From assembly GCA_947453875.1 (NCBI GenBank), contig CANGIH010000201.1:1-5453 (forward strand): a DNA stretch of 5,453 nt, given 5' to 3'. This DNA is from Planctomycetaceae bacterium (GTDB lineage Bacteria > Planctomycetota > Planctomycetia > Pirellulales > UBA1268). This document shows, one piece after another, positions 1 through 5,453 of the stretch; positions within the stretch are counted from its first letter, which is position 1; every line of letters begins with the position of its first letter. The position numbers and the translations under genes are program-made. Under the pieces are notes generated by a model. It made no database searches and was not told where the DNA came from. It saw only the letters and a list, made by a program, of their open reading frames with translations.

Positions 1-1190
1 GCCTCCGCGCGGTGCTCACGGTGCTCGGGGTCGTGATCGGGATTGCCGCCGTGACGACGCTCGTCTCCGTCGGCCAGAGCGCCGCCGAGATGATCCGCGG
101 GCAGTTCTCGGCGATCGGCACCAACGTGATCGTCGTCATCCCCGGCACCGGCGAGCGCGGGGGCGTGCGCCAGGGGCCGCTCCAGACGCTCTCCCAGGGG
201 GATGTCGACGCCATCGCCGCCGACTGCCCCACCGTGCTCGCCGTCACACCGCTGGTGGCCGCCGCAGGTCAGGCGATCCACGGCGGCACCAACTGGAGCC
301 CGAAGCAGATGTTCGGCGTCGGCGTCGATTATCCCACCGTGCGCAGCTGGCAGGTGCGCCGCGGGGGCTTTTTCAGCGAGCGCGATGTGGCCGGAGCGGA
401 GAAGGTCTGCGTCCTCGGGAGCACCGTGGCCGCGCGGCTGTTCCAGACCGCCGATCCCATTTCCGCGATCGTCCGCATCCGCAACATCCCCTTCCGCGTC
501 ATCGGGGTGCTCGACAAGAAGGGAGCCAACATCGTCGGCGACGACCAGGACGACATCCTCCTCATGCCCTACTCGACCGCCCGCAAGCGGCTCGTGGGGA
601 ACGGCTTCAAGGGGGTGCACGCGATTCTCGTCTCGGCGCGCTCGGTCGACACGATGCACGAGACGGAACGGGAGATCCGCCACCTCCTCGCCGACCGCCA
701 CCGGATCGCGCCGGGGCAGCCAAACGATTTTCAGGTACAGAACACCACCGAGATCGCCAAGGCGCTCGGGGTCGTCACCGGCGTGATGACGGCCATGCTC
801 GCCTCGATCGCCGGGATCTCGCTCCTGGTCGGCGGCGTGGGGATCATGAACATCATGCTCGTCAGTGTCACCGAGCGCACCAAGGAGATCGGCTTGCGGA
901 TGGCGCTCGGGGCGACCGGTGGTGACATCCTCCGTCAGTTCCTCGTCGAGTCGGTGCTCCTGGCGGCGATCGGCGGGCTCGTCGGCTTCGCCCTCGGCGT
1001 CGCCGGAGCCGCCGGCCTGACGTTCCTCATCAACGCCTATTCCAGCGGTTCCGACTGGCCAATCGTGGTGTCGGTGCCGGCCGGGCTGCTGGCAATCCTG
1101 TTCGCGGCCGTCGTCGGCGTCTTCTTCGGCTGGTATCCCGCCCGCCGCGCCGCCCGGCTCGATCCGATCGAGGCCCTCCGCTACGAGTGA
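1..1190 (+). CDS. MacB/FtsX-family ABC transporter permease, 5' partial
   Basis: This is the inner-membrane permease subunit of a MacB-like ABC transporter, a family that moves lipoproteins, peptides or drugs across the envelope by mechanotransmission. The reading frame is open from base 3, and the GTG at 12 is an internal valine (context LRAVLTVLGVVIG), so about 20 N-terminal residues probably lie outside the window. Counting from that GTG, the end of the first membrane helix is at about 1-20. A periplasmic MacB-type core domain follows (about 25-250), then three membrane segments at about 258-287, 311-341 and 351-374. The cytoplasmic coupling motif TERTKEIGLRMALGA is at 287-301, and the C-terminus YPARRAARLDPIEALRYE is a family hallmark. 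There is no ATPase domain in this chain. The matching type of ATPase lies immediately downstream but on the opposite strand, and the two stop codons overlap. The substrate cannot be told from sequence. Confidence 0.93.
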   Translation, partial: LRAVLTVLGVVIGIAAVTTLVSVGQSAAEMIRGQFSAIGTNVIVVIPGTGERGGVRQGPLQTLSQGDVDAIAADCPTVLAVTPLVAAAGQAIHGGTNWSPKQMFGVGVDYPTVRSWQVRRGGFFSERDVAGAEKVCVLGSTVAARLFQTADPISAIVRIRNIPFRVIGVLDKKGANIVGDDQDDILLMPYSTARKRLVGNGFKGVHAILVSARSVDTMHETEREIRHLLADRHRIAPGQPNDFQVQNTTEIAKALGVVTGVMTAMLASIAGISLLVGGVGIMNIMLVSVTERTKEIGLRMALGATGGDILRQFLVESVLLAAIGGLVGFALGVAGAAGLTFLINAYSSGSDWPIVVSVPAGLLAILFAAVVGVFFGWYPARRAARLDPIEALRYE

Positions 1191-1894
1191 GCGGCGGGCG
1201 ACGCCCCGACCACCGGCACATCGGAGACGATCAGCCCGTCTCGGAGCGTCACGATCCTATCGGCGCTGGCTGCCACGCTCGTGTCGTGGGTGACGATGAT
1301 CACCGTCAGACCCTGCTCGCGATTCAAGCGACGGAAGAGCGCAATCACATCCTGCCCGGTGCGGCTGTCGAGGTTGCCGGTGGGCTCGTCCCCCATGAGG
1401 ATCGAGGGGCCATTGACGAGCGCGCGGGCGATCGCCACCCGCTGCTGCTGGCCGCCGGAAAGCTGCGTGGGATGGTGGTCGAGCCGGTCGCCGAGGCCGA
1501 CACTCTCGAGCGCCTCACGGGCCCGCCTGCGCCGCTCGCGCGCCGGCACCCCCCGGGCGTAGATCATCGGCAGTTCGACATTCTCAAGCGCCGTCGTTCG
1601 CGCCAGGAGATTGAAGTTCTGGAACACGAAGCCGAGGTGGCGGTTGCGGACCGCGGCCCGCTCATCTTTCGAGAGCGTCACCACCTCCCGGCCATCGAGA
1701 GAATAGCTCCCTGAGGTCGGCCGATCGAGGCAGCCGAGGGTGTTCATGAGCGTCGACTTCCCCGACCCCGACGGGCCGACGAGGGCGACGTATTCCCCCC
1801 GCTCGATCGACAGCGACACCCCCTTGAGGGCGTCGACACGCATGTCCCCCAGGGTGTAGTGCTTGGCGACGGCGGTGACTTCGATCAGGGGCAT
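1181..1894 (-). CDS. LolD/MacB-type ABC transporter ATP-binding protein
   Basis: This 237-residue cytoplasmic ATPase should power a MacB/LolCDE-like permease. All nucleotide-binding motifs are intact: Walker A GPSGSGKST at 40-48, Q-loop glutamine 92 in FVFQNFNLL, ABC signature LSGGQQQR at 145-152, Walker B ILMGDEP at 165-171, D-loop NLDS at 174-177 and H-loop His203 in VTHD. The run from LSGGQ to EPTGNLD is typical of the MacB/LolD subfamily, and the length is normal. The ATG start opens with MPLIEV, as expected for the family, but no convincing Shine-Dalgarno sequence precedes it. The gene is convergent with the MacB-like permease and overlaps its last ten bases. Neither gene looks truncated by the overlap. 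No permease or periplasmic adaptor lies on the same strand within the window, so its true partner is uncertain. The convergent neighbour is the obvious candidate. Confidence 0.95.
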   Translation of the reverse strand: MPLIEVTAVAKHYTLGDMRVDALKGVSLSIERGEYVALVGPSGSGKSTLMNTLGCLDRPTSGSYSLDGREVVTLSKDERAAVRNRHLGFVFQNFNLLARTTALENVELPMIYARGVPARERRRRAREALESVGLGDRLDHHPTQLSGGQQQRVAIARALVNGPSILMGDEPTGNLDSRTGQDVIALFRRLNREQGLTVIIVTHDTSVAASADRIVTLRDGLIVSDVPVVGASPAAHS

Positions 1895-2088
1895 CGGGGC
1901 GGGAGGCCTAAGCCGGGGAGGATGTCGGGCCGCCAGCTAGCAGGCCCTGCTGTCAGGGGAAAATCGACATTCTGATGCGAAAAAGCGTTCCGTGACCACC
2001 GGCGCCGCGCGGAATCCGCCCGAAATGGCTACGGTGAAGGGGTGGGGCCACGAGGATGGCCCGGTTCCCTCTGGAGGTTGTACCAATC
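1895..2088. promoter_or_regulatory. Divergent intergenic region with a small inverted repeat
   Basis: This stretch separates the ATPase (read leftward) from the secreted protein gene (read rightward), so it should hold promoters for both. I could not find a convincing sigma-70 pair on either strand. It contains a short hairpin, CCCTG-ctgt-CAGGG at 1945-1958, followed by an A-rich stretch at 1960-1963 and another at 1980-1984. This is the least GC-rich part of the region, which fits a promoter zone, but the assignment rests on position rather than on a recognised motif. Confidence 0.35.
2073..2077 (+). promoter_or_regulatory. Ribosome binding site favouring the GTG start at 2089
   Basis: GGAGG lies 11 bases before the GTG at 2089. 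The in-frame ATG at 2056 has only a GAGG that abuts it, too close to work well. The site therefore favours the GTG, which also places the arginine-rich n-region of the signal peptide near the N-terminus. The spacing of 11 is a little long. Confidence 0.5.
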
Positions 2089-2499
2089 GTGAACTCCGTC
2101 TTTGTTCGCACCGTTCGCCGTCGCCTGCTCGGCGCGATGATGGTCGCCGCGGTGGCGATCGGGTCGATGGCACTCGTTCCGCAGTCGGCAAGCGCGCAGG
2201 GCTTGTGGGTCGGCGGCTGGGGATGGGGCGGGCCAGTCGCTTTCGGTGGCTTCGGCCCCGGTTTCTATGGCCCGTCGCCTTTCTATTCGCCCTCCTTCTC
2301 GGCCGCGAGCTGGGGCTATCCGGCCTACCGGTCGGCGTATTACGGGCCCGCGTTCTATGGCCCGAGCTTCTATCGCCCGGCGTACGCTCCGATCTACCGC
2401 CCCGGCCCCGTCTACGCCGGGCCAACGGCCCACGCCGTCCGCGTCGGCAACCGGGTGGCGCGGCGCAATTGGCGGCGCGGCTTCGGTTGGGGCTGGTGA
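2089..2499 (+). CDS. Secreted Gly/Tyr/Pro-rich low-complexity protein
   Basis: No known family is recognised. From the GTG start the product has 136 residues. The N-terminus is a classic Sec signal peptide: a basic n-region (RTVRRR, 7-12), a hydrophobic core at about 13-30, and a likely cleavage after SASA at 36. The mature chain of about 100 residues is dominated by Gly, Tyr, Phe, Pro and Trp. It begins GLWVGGWGWGG, continues with irregular repeats such as FYGPS, FYSPS, YYGPAFYGPSFYRP and PIYRPGP, and ends in a basic stretch (RVARRNWRR) and GFGWGW. It has no cysteine and no enzymatic motif. Such composition suggests an extracellular or envelope structural or adhesive role, but that is inference. 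An upstream in-frame ATG at 2056 would add 11 residues (MARFPLEVVPI) and is the alternative start. The gene stands alone: divergent from the ATPase and convergent with the FGE-like gene. Confidence 0.75.
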   Translation: MNSVFVRTVRRRLLGAMMVAAVAIGSMALVPQSASAQGLWVGGWGWGGPVAFGGFGPGFYGPSPFYSPSFSAASWGYPAYRSAYYGPAFYGPSFYRPAYAPIYRPGPVYAGPTAHAVRVGNRVARRNWRRGFGWGW

Positions 2500-2533
2500 T
2501 CCGACGCGCCCCGCCACAATCCTCCGCAAGCAC

Positions 2534-2572
2534 CCACCGGTGGCGCGGCGAACCGCGCCGGGCCACCGGTGG
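2534..2572. terminator. Hairpin between convergent stops, candidate bidirectional terminator
   Basis: A perfect 7-bp stem, GGCGCGG (2542-2548) against CCGCGCC (2553-2559), closes a CGAA tetraloop. The stem can extend by 8 more pairs, CCACCGGT (2534-2541) with ACCGGTGG (2565-2572), across a 5-base bulge at 2560-2564. It sits between the stops of the secreted protein gene (2499) and the FGE-like gene (2582). There is no T-tract on either side, so it would be an atypical intrinsic terminator. It may instead only protect transcript ends. Confidence 0.5.
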
Positions 2573-2574
2573 CG
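2534..2574. repeat. Two copies of a 12-bp element containing a palindrome
   Basis: CCACCGGTGGCG occurs exactly at 2534-2545 and again at 2563-2574. Each copy contains the 10-bp perfect palindrome CCACCGGTGG. The copies form part of the arms of the hairpin described here, so stem formation may be enough to explain them. Tandem palindromes of this type could also be a protein-binding site or a dispersed intergenic repeat. Confidence 0.6.
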
Positions 2575-2581
2575 TGGTGGA

Positions 2582-3454
2582 TCATTCGCCCGCCATGACG
2601 ACGCGGAAGCCCCCCGAGAAATCGGTGAACGAGGGGTCGTTCTTGTTGCGATCGGCCGACCGACAGCGGGCCGGGTCGTAGCCCCAGCCGCCGCCGCGCA
2701 GCACCTTGAGAGTGCCGCTCGCCGGGCCCTGAGGGTCGTCGCCGCCGCTGAGCCGTGACTTGTACCAGTCGGAGCACCATTCGTAGACGTTGCCATGCAT
2801 GTCGCACATGCCCCACGGATTGGGCTTCTTGCGGCCGACGCGGTGGGCATACTGCTCCTTGCGATCGCCGGTGTTGCCGTAGAACCAGGCGTGATCGCCG
2901 AGGCGGCGCGGGTCAGACCCGAACGACCAGGGAGTCGTGGTCCCGGCACGGCAGGCATATTCCCACTCTGCCTCCGTCGGGAGCCGGTAGTGTTCCCCCT
3001 TCTCGAGCCAGCCTTCCGCCCGCTCGAGTGCCGTCAGCTTCCTGCAGAAGGCGACCGCGTCGTGCCAATCGACATACACCGCCGGCGCATCGTCGCCGGT
3101 GGCGACGCACCGCTGCCCCTTCCAAGGCTGCGATTTCATCACCGTTTTCCACGCTGCTTTGGTCACCACCGTCCTGCCGATGAGGAACGGCAGCGTGATC
3201 GTGACGGGCACCTGCCCCTCGTCGGTGCTCCGGTCCTTCTCGGTGGCGGGGCTTCCCATCGTGAAGCTCCCGGGCGCGATCGGCACGAGTTTCATGCCGA
3301 TCGAATTGGCCTGGGGGCGCGGGCGGGCCGGTCTCTTTTTGGCAGCGGGCTTGCGCGTTGCCGGCTTGGCCGTGGCCCGCTTGGCAGGCGTCGCGCCGGG
3401 TGATCGCACGGCGGCGGCCTTCGATTTCGCGGGGGAGGACTTCTTCGCGGCCAT
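2582..3454 (-). CDS. FGE-sulfatase-domain (SUMF1-like) protein with histone-H1-like N-terminal tail
   Basis: The 290-residue product has two parts. Residues 1-48 are a Lys/Ala/Pro/Arg-rich tail (segments such as ATPAKRATAKPATRKPAAKKRP) that resembles histone H1 or bacterial H1-like tails. Residues 50-288 form a formylglycine-generating-enzyme-like domain. Its hallmarks are MKLVPIAPGSFTMGS at 54-68, YRLPTEAEWEYACRAGT at 156-172, GMCDMHGNVYEWCSDWY at 215-231, LRGGGW at 252-257 and the terminal GFRVV. In true FGE, two active-site cysteines follow the GGS motif. Here that stretch reads GGGWGYDPARCRSADR, which keeps only the structural CRSA cysteine (264). Sulfatase activation is therefore unlikely, and a binding or other FGE-like role is more plausible. 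There is no signal peptide, so the protein is probably cytoplasmic. The ATG at 3454 is chosen because GGAG precedes it by 8 bases. The frame stays open upstream, with another ATG at 3568 that lacks a well-placed site. No sulfatase gene is in view. Confidence 0.9.
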   Translation of the reverse strand: MAAKKSSPAKSKAAAVRSPGATPAKRATAKPATRKPAAKKRPARPRPQANSIGMKLVPIAPGSFTMGSPATEKDRSTDEGQVPVTITLPFLIGRTVVTKAAWKTVMKSQPWKGQRCVATGDDAPAVYVDWHDAVAFCRKLTALERAEGWLEKGEHYRLPTEAEWEYACRAGTTTPWSFGSDPRRLGDHAWFYGNTGDRKEQYAHRVGRKKPNPWGMCDMHGNVYEWCSDWYKSRLSGGDDPQGPASGTLKVLRGGGWGYDPARCRSADRNKNDPSFTDFSGGFRVVMAGE

Positions 3455-3619
3455 CGGGAGGGCTCCGGCAGGGAGGTCGACGGCGGGTACTCCGCCGCGC
3501 GGCACGAGGGGAGCCGCCGAGAGGGCGGAATCGCCCCCTCCGCTGCTGCGCCCGAACCATCGCCCCATTTCACCCGCTCTCCCGCCGGCACACAACCCGC
3601 CGGGGCCGGCGTCTCCCCA
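3455..3619 (-). other. Gap between the channel-like gene and the FGE-like gene
   Basis: These 165 bases lie between the stop of the membrane protein gene and the start of the FGE-like gene, both on the minus strand. Just past the stop, a short GC-only hairpin (CGCCG, loop, CGGCG at 3598-3611) could act as a weak terminator, but no T-run follows it. An 8-bp direct repeat, CCCGCCGG, lies at 3581-3588 and 3596-3603. I see no convincing promoter. The gap is long enough for the FGE-like gene to have its own transcript. Confidence 0.3.
3463..3466 (-). promoter_or_regulatory. Ribosome binding site of the FGE-like gene
   Basis: Read on the minus strand, GGAG lies 8 bases before the ATG at 3454. This decides the start in favour of MAAKKSS over the longer open frame upstream. 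Confidence 0.55.
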
Positions 3620-3961
3620 TCACTCCTCGTCCATGTGGAGTTGGTGCATGACACGATGGACGAACGGCGCCACGACGATCGAGGCGGCGCCCACGAACAG
3701 GAGCCCGGAGAACAGGGCGTAAAACGACGCGAAGAACTTCCCTGTCGTCGACGTCATCGCGTCGACCGGCCCCATCCCGCCGAGGATCATCGACGCGTTC
3801 AGGAGGGCGTCGATCCAGGGAAGCCCGCCGAGCCAGTGATAGCCGGCCACGCCGAGGCCCAGCGCCGCCGCGACGAGCCCCGTGGCGAGGGCGATGTGCC
3901 ACACCACACGCCAGATGAACGAGTGCCCCGGGAGGAGCGGATCGCTGCGGTGCTCGAACAT
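3620..3961 (-). CDS. Small two-helix membrane protein resembling a K+-channel pore domain with altered filter
   Basis: The 113-residue product has a short basic/polar N-terminus, a membrane helix at about 17-45, a re-entrant-like segment at about 48-66 and a second membrane helix at about 76-103, ending in HRVMHQLHMDEE. This TM-pore loop-TM layout matches two-helix potassium-channel pore domains. The segment IDALLNASMILGGMGPVD, followed by TSTTGKFFASFYALFSGLLFV, lines up with the usual pore helix, filter and second helix of that family, where the filter reads T-V-G-Y-G-D. Here the equivalent is L60-G-G-M-G-P65. Both glycines of GYG remain, but Tyr, Val, Thr and Asp are replaced. Potassium selectivity is therefore doubtful. 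The protein may be a different channel, a sensor or a structural relative. The start has no clear Shine-Dalgarno sequence. The gene begins 28 bases after the DUF4254 stop, so the two are probably cotranscribed. Confidence 0.75.
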   Translation of the reverse strand: MFEHRSDPLLPGHSFIWRVVWHIALATGLVAAALGLGVAGYHWLGGLPWIDALLNASMILGGMGPVDAMTSTTGKFFASFYALFSGLLFVGAASIVVAPFVHRVMHQLHMDEE

Positions 3962-3989
3962 GCGCCCACACCCGAAGGACTGCGGCCGC

Positions 3990-4652
3990 TCACGCGGCTG
4001 CCTGCCCCCGGGCCTTGTAGAGGTAAGGATTCATCGTCGGATCGTTGTACATCTTCATCATCCGGAACACACGCAGCGGCCGCTGTCCCTGGAAAATTTC
4101 GGCCAACAACCGGTCGAGGGCGGCCACGAGGTGGCCACGCTGGGCATCGAGCACCGCCATCCGGGTGGCGGCCTTCTCGCGGTGCTCCTGCGTGGCATCG
4201 GCGCGGTCGATCTGCTCGCGCATGTGGAAGCGGCGCAGCTCGAGGATCGAGATCCGATCGATCGCCGACCCGGGCGTCTCGGTGGCGGCGGCGGCATCGG
4301 GGATCGCCTCGATCCCGCGGCGGGCCAACTCGGAGACGAGCCAGTCGTCCACCTTCTCGATCGCGTCGTTGCGGGCCTGGTTGAAGCGGTCGATGTTCCG
4401 CTTCACCTCGGCGATCCGGGCGTCGGTCACTTCGGGGGAGCGGGCGATGTCCTCCTCGTGCCAGAGCTGGAAGTTGAACTTGTGGAGATCGCAGATCCGC
4501 GCTTCGAGCTCGGTGGCGTTGTGTCCCGGATCGACGACATGCCACCGGGCGACGAGCCGCTCGAGGAGCGCGTCGATCTCGCCGGCGGGCAGCGGCGGAA
4601 CGGCCGGATCGGCGGACTGGCGGCAGGCACATTGCGAGGAGCAGTGGGTCAT
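3990..4652 (-). CDS. DUF4254 domain-containing protein
   Basis: The 220-residue product carries the marks of the DUF4254 family, whose biochemical function is not known to me. Family members are often encoded near lipopolysaccharide or glycosyltransferase genes. Visible blocks are LHKFNFQLWHEEDIAR at 56-71, VKRNIDRFNQARNDAIEKVD at 83-102 and ETPGSAIDRISILELRRFHM at 125-144. A helical stretch rich in charged residues then runs to about 190, and the C-terminus is rich in basic and aromatic residues. The protein is predicted soluble, mostly alpha-helical and cytoplasmic, with no signal peptide or membrane segment. The N-terminus has a cysteine cluster (C4, C8, C10) before the family domain. The ATG at 4652 is chosen because AGGAG precedes it by 8 bases. 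The frame runs 22 codons further upstream, overlapping the synthase gene, without better support. It sits 38 bases after the ketoacyl synthase stop, which suggests an operon. Confidence 0.85.
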   Translation of the reverse strand: MTHCSSQCACRQSADPAVPPLPAGEIDALLERLVARWHVVDPGHNATELEARICDLHKFNFQLWHEEDIARSPEVTDARIAEVKRNIDRFNQARNDAIEKVDDWLVSELARRGIEAIPDAAAATETPGSAIDRISILELRRFHMREQIDRADATQEHREKAATRMAVLDAQRGHLVAALDRLLAEIFQGQRPLRVFRMMKMYNDPTMNPYLYKARGQAAA

Positions 4653-4660
4653 CGGTCGTT

Positions 4661-4665
4661 CTCCT
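4661..4665 (-). promoter_or_regulatory. Ribosome binding site of the DUF4254 gene
   Basis: Read on the minus strand, AGGAG lies 8 bases before the ATG at 4652. It is the strongest Shine-Dalgarno sequence in the window and fixes the start at MTHCSSQ. Confidence 0.7.
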
Positions 4666-4690
4666 GGAGGGCCGGGGGCATGCATGAGAG

Positions 4691-5453
4691 TCAGGCGGCG
4701 CGGCGGATGACGAGGCACAGATTCGCCCCGCCAAAGCCGAAGGAATTGCTGGCGGTCACCGACACGGGACGCTTCCGCGCGGCATGGGCCACGTGGTCGA
4801 GCCGGCAGCGCTCGTCGGGGCGGTCGAGATTGATCGTCGGGGGGATGGCTTGTCGGTCGATGGCGGCCAGGCAGGCGATCGCCTCGAACGCGGCGGCGCC
4901 ACTGACCAGATGCCCCGACATGCTCTTGGTGGAACTCACCGGGATACGCTCGGCGTCGGCGCCGAGGGCGAGGCGGATCGCTGCGGCCTCGGCGACATCC
5001 CCCACCGGCGTGCCGGCAGCGTGGGCGTTGACGTAATCGACCTCTCTCGGCGACACGCCGGCATCGGCAAGCGCCAGGGTGATCGCCCGCGCCGCCTCGG
5101 CGGGATCGGTGCTGGGGATCACCATGTGGGCGGCATCGCCGGTCATCCCCACGCCGGCAAGTTCTCCGCGCGGGATCGCGCCACGGGCGAGCGCATGGGA
5201 GGGGGATTCGAGGACGAGGAATCCACCCCCCTCTCCCATCACGAAGCCGTCGCGATCGACGTCGAACGGCCGCGACGCGCGTGCCGGATCGTCACCGCGG
5301 CGCGACAGGGCACGGAGATTGTAAAAGGCGGCAAAACCGGTCGGGCTGAGGATGTCGCAGCCACCGGCGACGCACGCATCGACGAGGCCGGCGGCGATCC
5401 AGCGGCGAGCCAGCGCCAAGGCATAGCCGCTCGAGGCGCACGCTGCTGCCACC
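4691..5453 (-). CDS. Beta-ketoacyl-ACP synthase (FabF/KAS II-like), 5' partial
   Basis: This is the C-terminal 60 percent or so of a thiolase-fold condensing enzyme, which joins an acyl chain to malonyl-ACP in fatty-acid or polyketide synthesis. The window edge removes roughly the first 155-160 residues, judged against E. coli FabF. In the 253 residues present, the nucleophile is Cys5 in AAACASS. The two catalytic histidines are His144 (YVNAHAAGTPVGD) and His181 (SSTKSMSGHLVSGAA), with Lys176 between them. The terminal motif NSFGFGGAN is at 236-244, and PPTINLDRPDE at 204-214 is also typical. All catalytic residues are present, so the enzyme should be active. The loop after the first histidine reads AAGT rather than the common GTST, and the nucleophile motif is ACAS rather than ACTS. 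These differences suggest a specialised paralogue rather than the housekeeping enzyme. It appears to lead an operon with the DUF4254 and channel-like genes. Confidence 0.95.
   Translation of the reverse strand, partial: VAAACASSGYALALARRWIAAGLVDACVAGGCDILSPTGFAAFYNLRALSRRGDDPARASRPFDVDRDGFVMGEGGGFLVLESPSHALARGAIPRGELAGVGMTGDAAHMVIPSTDPAEAARAITLALADAGVSPREVDYVNAHAAGTPVGDVAEAAAIRLALGADAERIPVSSTKSMSGHLVSGAAAFEAIACLAAIDRQAIPPTINLDRPDERCRLDHVAHAARKRPVSVTASNSFGFGGANLCLVIRRAA

Noticed and set aside
1187..1714. Plus-strand frame antisense to the ATPase
   Set aside because: The opposite strand encodes intact Walker A, signature and Walker B motifs, so this is a shadow.
1945..1963. Hairpin followed by AAAA as a possible terminator
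   Set aside because: It lies upstream of both divergent genes. On the plus strand it is followed by A residues, not T residues, so it has the wrong form and place for a terminator.
1992..2681. Plus-strand frame of 229 codons overlapping the secreted protein gene
   Set aside because: It is arginine- and proline-rich with no domain, and it runs into the FGE-like gene on the other strand. The frame at 2089-2499 has a signal peptide and coherent composition instead.
2029..2958. Minus-strand frame of 309 codons overlapping the secreted protein and FGE-like genes
   Set aside because: It is a low-complexity Arg/Ala/Pro translation in a shifted frame. The true FGE-like frame contains all the family motifs.
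2582..3454. True sulfatase-activating formylglycine-generating enzyme
   Set aside because: The stretch after RGGGW lacks the active-site cysteine pair, and no sulfatase gene is in the window.
3455..3595. Upstream extension of the FGE-like gene (TTG at 3595 or ATG at 3568)
   Set aside because: The extension has no recognisable domain. The ATG at 3454 has a well-placed GGAG and begins the lysine-rich tail directly.
3882..5036. Long plus-strand open frame (384 codons) across the synthase, DUF4254 and membrane protein genes
   Set aside because: It is antisense to three genes with clear family motifs. The translation shows no domain and reflects high-GC codon bias, which keeps antisense frames open.

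Overview
The window is GC-rich throughout (roughly two thirds G+C by eye) and densely coding, with seven protein genes and no tRNA, rRNA, CRISPR array or insertion sequence that I can see. The gene content fits a Planctomycetota bacterium, possibly of the Pirellulales: a formylglycine-generating-enzyme-like (FGE-like) domain protein with a lysine/alanine/proline-rich tail, a short secreted Gly/Tyr/Pro-rich protein, a DUF4254 protein, and weak or absent Shine-Dalgarno sequences at some genes. This placement is inference from gene style, not from a marker gene.

Layout. Positions 1-1190 (+) hold a MacB/FtsX-type ABC permease that has lost only its first residues to the window edge. Its stop codon overlaps by ten bases the stop of a LolD/MacB-type ABC ATPase read from the other strand (1894-1181, -). 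An intergenic stretch (1895-2088) separates this ATPase from a divergently read secreted Gly/Tyr/Pro-rich protein (2089-2499, +). That gene converges on an FGE-like protein (3454-2582, -), with a strong hairpin and a repeated palindrome between the two stops. Further right, all on the minus strand and closely spaced, are a partial beta-ketoacyl-ACP synthase (5453-4691), a DUF4254 protein (4652-3990) and a small two-helix membrane protein shaped like a potassium-channel pore domain (3961-3620). They are probably one transcript running right to left.

How the genes fit together. The ATPase and permease belong to families that normally form one MacB-like transporter. Here they face each other tail to tail, so they cannot share a transcript. 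The synthase, DUF4254 and channel-like genes form a compact unit of unknown purpose. Its first gene condenses acyl chains, its second belongs to a family often seen near cell-envelope glycan genes, and its third is a membrane protein with an altered selectivity-filter motif. The most interesting points are that pore-like protein, the FGE-like protein without the catalytic cysteines but with a histone-H1-like tail, and the convergent transporter genes. I do not see a clear new defence or mobile system.
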